NCBI GenBank assembly: GCA_964492425.1
Contig: CAZBKB010000031.1
Location: forward strand, 1 to 7,320
DNA: 7,320 nt
Source: LBZV01 sp000993855
Lineage (GTDB): Bacteria > Patescibacteriota > Microgenomatia > Curtissbacterales > GWA2-41-24
Reading direction: 5' to 3'
The translations under genes and the position numbers were made by a program. Below the pieces are notes generated by a model. It saw only the letters and a program-made list of their open reading frames with translations, had not been told where the DNA came from and did no database searches. Shown piece after piece: positions 5,113 through 7,320 of this stretch (position 1 is the first letter of the stretch; every line of letters starts with the position of its first letter).

Positions 5113-6561
5113 TTAAATCTTGCAAATTGTCAGAAGCGGTGCTAGCCACTTTCGGCCGTCTTTTTCGATTAAATCATCCGCGGCTTTTGGTCCCCAAGAT
5201 CCCGGTTTATAAGTTGTGAGCTTTGGTGAACTATTTGCCCACGCTTGTCTAATTGGATCAATGATTTTCCAACTTTCTCCCACTTGTCCTAAAAATAGTG
5301 TCTGGTCTCCCGCAATTATGTCCATCAATAATCTTTCATATGCATCTGGTTGTGGTTCATTAAACGAAGTTTTGTAGCAAAATTCCATATCTGCTGTTTC
5401 CAGTTCTGTTGTAAGTCCGGGCTTTTTAACAACCAAGTGAATACCAATGCCTTCATTTGGCTGGATTTGAATTGTGATGTGATTTGGCAATGGTTGTTTT
5501 TGTACACCTTTATAAAGTTCGTGAATATTTTCTTTAAATGAAAAAATTATTGATGTTACCTTACCGGCTAATTTTTTGCCTGTACGTATGTAGATCGGTA
5601 CTTTTTGCCATCTCCTGTTTTCGATTTCAAGTTTTACCATCGCGTAAGTTTCCATTTGTGATTTGGGATCTACTTTTTCCTCTTTTAGATAGCCGTCATA
5701 TTGTGCGTGGACAGTTAAACGTTCTGCTTCCTGTGACGTTAGCTTTTTTATGCTTTTTAAAAGTTCAACTTTTTTCTCACGGATTGCAGCTTGGTTAAAT
5801 TTTGACGGTTCTTCCATAGTAGCGATTGCAAGAAGCTGTAGCAGGTGGTTTTGAACTATGTCGCGTAGAGCGCCCACCTTGTCGTAATATTCACCTCTTT
5901 TTTCTACGCCAATATATTCGGAATAGGTTACTTGGATGTGATCGATGTATTTATTGTTCCAAATAGGTTTGAAGATTTCGTTTGCAAAACGGAAGGCAAA
6001 AATGTTTTGTACTGTTTCTTTCCCAAGTATATGGTCTATTCTAAAAATTTGTTCTTCCTGGTAATAAGAAGCAAGTTTTTTTTGCAGGATTTGGGAAGAT
6101 TCATAATCATGCCCGAGGGGTTTTTCAACTACAATCCTGGTTTTGTTGCCGTGTTTTGAGCAGCCTAACTGAAGATTATGTTTGCCCAATGTGTCAAAAG
6201 CTACTTCATATATGAATGGGGAAATAGCCATATATAAAATGCGCTGAGTGCAAGCGTTAAAATGTTTTTCGACAATTTTTAATTTTGATTCAAGTTTGTC
6301 GATATTGATATCACGCTCTAGGTCACTCTGGAGATATTCAATAAGTTGAGAAAAGCTGTGCCAATTGCTGTTTTTTGTACTGACAGTGTCAGTTAGAATT
6401 TCTAGAAATTGTTCTGTTGTGAATGGAGAGCGGGCAGCTGCGATGATTTTAAATTTTTGGGGCAGTAGCTTATTTGTGTAGAGTTTGAAAAGCGATGGAA
6501 AGATTTTTTTCCTGGAAAGGTCGCCTGTTGCACCGAAGATGACAAAAACTGTAGGGTTCAT
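5113..6561 (-). CDS. zwf: Glucose-6-phosphate 1-dehydrogenase
   Basis: It oxidises glucose-6-phosphate to 6-phosphogluconolactone with NAD(P)+, the entry step of the oxidative pentose phosphate pathway. The 482-residue length is normal for the family. The nucleotide-binding motif is VIFGATGDLSRKK (7-19). Also visible are EKPLGHD (146-152), the substrate-site signature RIDHILGKE (174-182, usually RIDHYLGKE, here with Ile for Tyr), and GALRDIVQNHLLQLL (230-244) holding the second catalytic His at 239. The C-terminal YKPGSWGPKAADDLI and GRKW are conserved. Asp176, His177, Lys181 and His239 are all present. ATG 6561 is chosen because it places the Rossmann motif at the usual distance. A GGAG on the minus strand at 6576-6573 lies 11 bases upstream, slightly far. 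The gene converges on gnd, so the pathway genes are not one operon. I see no repeat insertions in it, unlike cysS, pgl and gnd. Confidence 0.97.
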   Translation of the reverse strand: MNPTVFVIFGATGDLSRKKIFPSLFKLYTNKLLPQKFKIIAAARSPFTTEQFLEILTDTVSTKNSNWHSFSQLIEYLQSDLERDINIDKLESKLKIVEKHFNACTQRILYMAISPFIYEVAFDTLGKHNLQLGCSKHGNKTRIVVEKPLGHDYESSQILQKKLASYYQEEQIFRIDHILGKETVQNIFAFRFANEIFKPIWNNKYIDHIQVTYSEYIGVEKRGEYYDKVGALRDIVQNHLLQLLAIATMEEPSKFNQAAIREKKVELLKSIKKLTSQEAERLTVHAQYDGYLKEEKVDPKSQMETYAMVKLEIENRRWQKVPIYIRTGKKLAGKVTSIIFSFKENIHELYKGVQKQPLPNHITIQIQPNEGIGIHLVVKKPGLTTELETADMEFCYKTSFNEPQPDAYERLLMDIIAGDQTLFLGQVGESWKIIDPIRQAWANSSPKLTTYKPGSWGPKAADDLIEKDGRKWLAPLLTICKI

Positions 6562-6612
6562 GAGTTACATTTCTCCATTGCTACATTGCTGTATAGCTAG
6601 AATCTTACAAAG

Positions 6613-6632
6613 ATTAGATGGCATGATCTAAT
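6613..6632. promoter_or_regulatory. Inverted repeat upstream of zwf (operator or weak terminator)
   Basis: ATTAGAT-GGCATG-ATCTAAT has perfect 7-bp arms and a 6-base spacer. It lies 24 bases downstream of the minus-strand Gmad2 gene and 51 bases upstream of the zwf start. It has the size and symmetry of a regulator binding site but could also fold as a weak terminator without a T-run. An adjacent smaller inverted repeat, AATCT-TACAA-AGATT, spans 6601-6615. A poor promoter (TTGTAA, 17 bases, TAATCT on the minus strand) overlaps the symmetry element. Confidence 0.4.
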
Positions 6633-6656
6633 TTTACAACAATGGTTTGAAAGGTG

Positions 6657-7181
6657 TTAAAAAATGACCGGGATAGTTTGGAGATAGGTTGCCGAACTAT
6701 CAATAGTTGAAGGGGAGTAGATTTCAACTGAACCGTTTCCGGCGGTTGGATGCTGGAATGTTATTGTAGCTTCAAATGGGCATGCGTCAAGACCCACGCA
6801 GGCGCTTGATCGACCTTGGCCCAGAATATTTCCATTGGAATCAAAGACCTTTATGATGACTGTCTGGGATGTGACATTTGCAGTTCCTGTCACTTTAACA
6901 GGAGACGAGATTTGCTCTCCACTAGTTGGAGTGCTTAGCTTAATTCCTGCATTCTTGATTTCCAACTCACTAGAGCCGGTATCCGGCTGGTTTGGAGGAA
7001 TGTTTACACCCTGAATATTTGGTGTTGCGGAAGATGTGGCAGAAGGGAAAGAGTTTTGAGAATCTTGTTGGAATATGGGCTCAAGAGAGTTCCTGGTTTG
7101 GGATTTGTAAATAGTGTAAACACCAAAACCCAACAAAATGAAGACAATTATTATTGGAATTATTAGTTTTAAACTACTCAT
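6657..7181 (-). CDS. Membrane-anchored protein with Gmad2/Ig-like domain
   Basis: The 174-residue protein has a short N-terminus and one hydrophobic segment (LKLIIPIIIVFILLGFGVY, about residues 4-22) with no lipobox Cys. It is probably a signal anchor with the rest outside the membrane. A flexible linker rich in Ser, Thr, Pro, Gln and Asn covers about 28-76. The C-terminal domain (77-174) begins IKNAGIKLSTPTSGEQISSPVKVTGTA when read across its start; this is the P-x-x-G-x-x-x-x-S-P-x-x-V-x-G pattern of Gmad2, the immunoglobulin-like domain first noted in spore-germination proteins and common in Gram-positive and Patescibacteria surface proteins. Cys128 and Cys134 could form a disulfide. ATG 7181 is preferred to the in-frame TTG at 7220 because it puts the membrane helix directly at the N-terminus, although neither start has a well-spaced Shine-Dalgarno. 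The specific role is unknown. Confidence 0.7.
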   Translation of the reverse strand: MSSLKLIIPIIIVFILLGFGVYTIYKSQTRNSLEPIFQQDSQNSFPSATSSATPNIQGVNIPPNQPDTGSSELEIKNAGIKLSTPTSGEQISSPVKVTGTANVTSQTVIIKVFDSNGNILGQGRSSACVGLDACPFEATITFQHPTAGNGSVEIYSPSTIDSSATYLQTIPVIF

Positions 7182-7235
7182 ACGTAATGAGGCAGAAGAT
7201 CCTTCTCCACTGGGGGGCAAATAGCAGTAGTGCTT

Positions 7236-7263
7236 ATTCTACCACTTGTTGGCAAGATTTCAA
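7236..7263 (-). promoter_or_regulatory. Promoter for the Gmad2 gene
   Basis: On the minus strand, TTGAAA (7263-7258) and TAGAAT (7241-7236) each match the consensus at five of six positions, with a 16-base spacer. Transcription would start near 7229. That leaves a leader of about 48 bases to ATG 7181, or about 9 bases to the alternative TTG 7220. The -35 element lies just inside the terminal inverted repeat boundary. Confidence 0.6.
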
Positions 7264-7268
7264 GGTTT

Positions 7269-7320
7269 GCTACATTCTAGTTTGAATCCGAACACCTAGC
7301 TCGCTTTCAAGTATCTCTTG
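7269..7320 (-). repeat. Right copy of 52-bp terminal inverted repeat
   Basis: This is the exact reverse complement of 3-54, running to the last base of the window. The boundary at 7269 coincides with one base past the stop codon of the coding fragment it carries. Beyond it the two flanks have no obvious similarity. Confidence 0.95.
7270..7320 (-). CDS. C-terminal fragment of an unidentified protein (right copy)
   Basis: Read on the minus strand this encodes the same 16 C-terminal residues (QEILESELGVRIQTRM) and TAG as the left-edge fragment, and the gene body lies beyond the right edge. The two copies point toward each other across the window. The tail is too short to assign a family. Confidence 0.45.
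   Translation of the reverse strand, partial: QEILESELGVRIQTRM

Noticed and set aside
7182..7220. TTG at 7220 as start of the Gmad2 protein
   Set aside because: It would add a 13-residue low-complexity Pro/Gly/Ser stretch before the membrane anchor and has no ribosome binding site. It remains possible because of the short leader from the predicted promoter.
3..7320. Transposon with 52-bp terminal inverted repeats
   Set aside because: No transposase is present, no target-site duplication can be assessed, and the repeats contain the end of a coding sequence. Duplicated genes or an assembly end effect fit better.

Overview
The window reads as a piece of a small, A+T-leaning bacterial genome. 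It most likely comes from the Candidate Phyla Radiation (Patescibacteria, possibly a Microgenomates-type lineage). This placement is an inference. It rests on compact single-copy housekeeping genes, many starts without a Shine-Dalgarno sequence, a short coiled-coil protein of a kind I associate with that group, and short dispersed repeats (TTCGAC..GCTCAG, CTCGACAAGCTCGAA and CCTGACGGCAGG types) placed both between and inside genes.

Layout. Positions 3-54 and 7269-7320 are a perfect 52-bp inverted repeat. Each copy encodes the same last 16 residues and stop codon of an unidentified gene that reads into the window. Next come a coiled-coil hypothetical protein (84-509, +) and a nucleotidyltransferase-fold, AbiEii-like protein (561-1418, +) behind a perfect TTGACA-N17-TATAAT promoter. 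A same-strand cluster follows: cysS (1471-2919), a 6-phosphogluconolactonase-like gene (2959-3660), a GIY-YIG nuclease-family gene (3721-3993) and 6-phosphogluconate dehydrogenase (4023-5039). Convergent to it on the minus strand are glucose-6-phosphate dehydrogenase zwf (5113-6561) and a membrane-anchored Gmad2/Ig-like protein (6657-7181).

Function. Zwf, the lactonase and Gnd together are the whole oxidative branch of the pentose phosphate pathway: glucose-6-P to 6-phosphogluconolactone, then 6-phosphogluconate, then ribulose-5-P, with two reduced nicotinamide cofactors. CysS charges tRNA-Cys and is linked to this set only by position. The GIY-YIG gene sits between two pathway genes and has a 17-bp repeat copy on each side.

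The most unusual signal is a set of short, frame-preserving insertions in cysS, pgl and gnd. One identical 22-bp DNA element occurs in both cysS and pgl but is read in two different frames. This points to spread at the DNA level rather than to shared protein ancestry. I saw no comparable inserts in zwf or in the nucleotidyltransferase gene. No CRISPR array, rRNA, tRNA or transposase was seen. No stretch longer than 300 bases lacks a gene.
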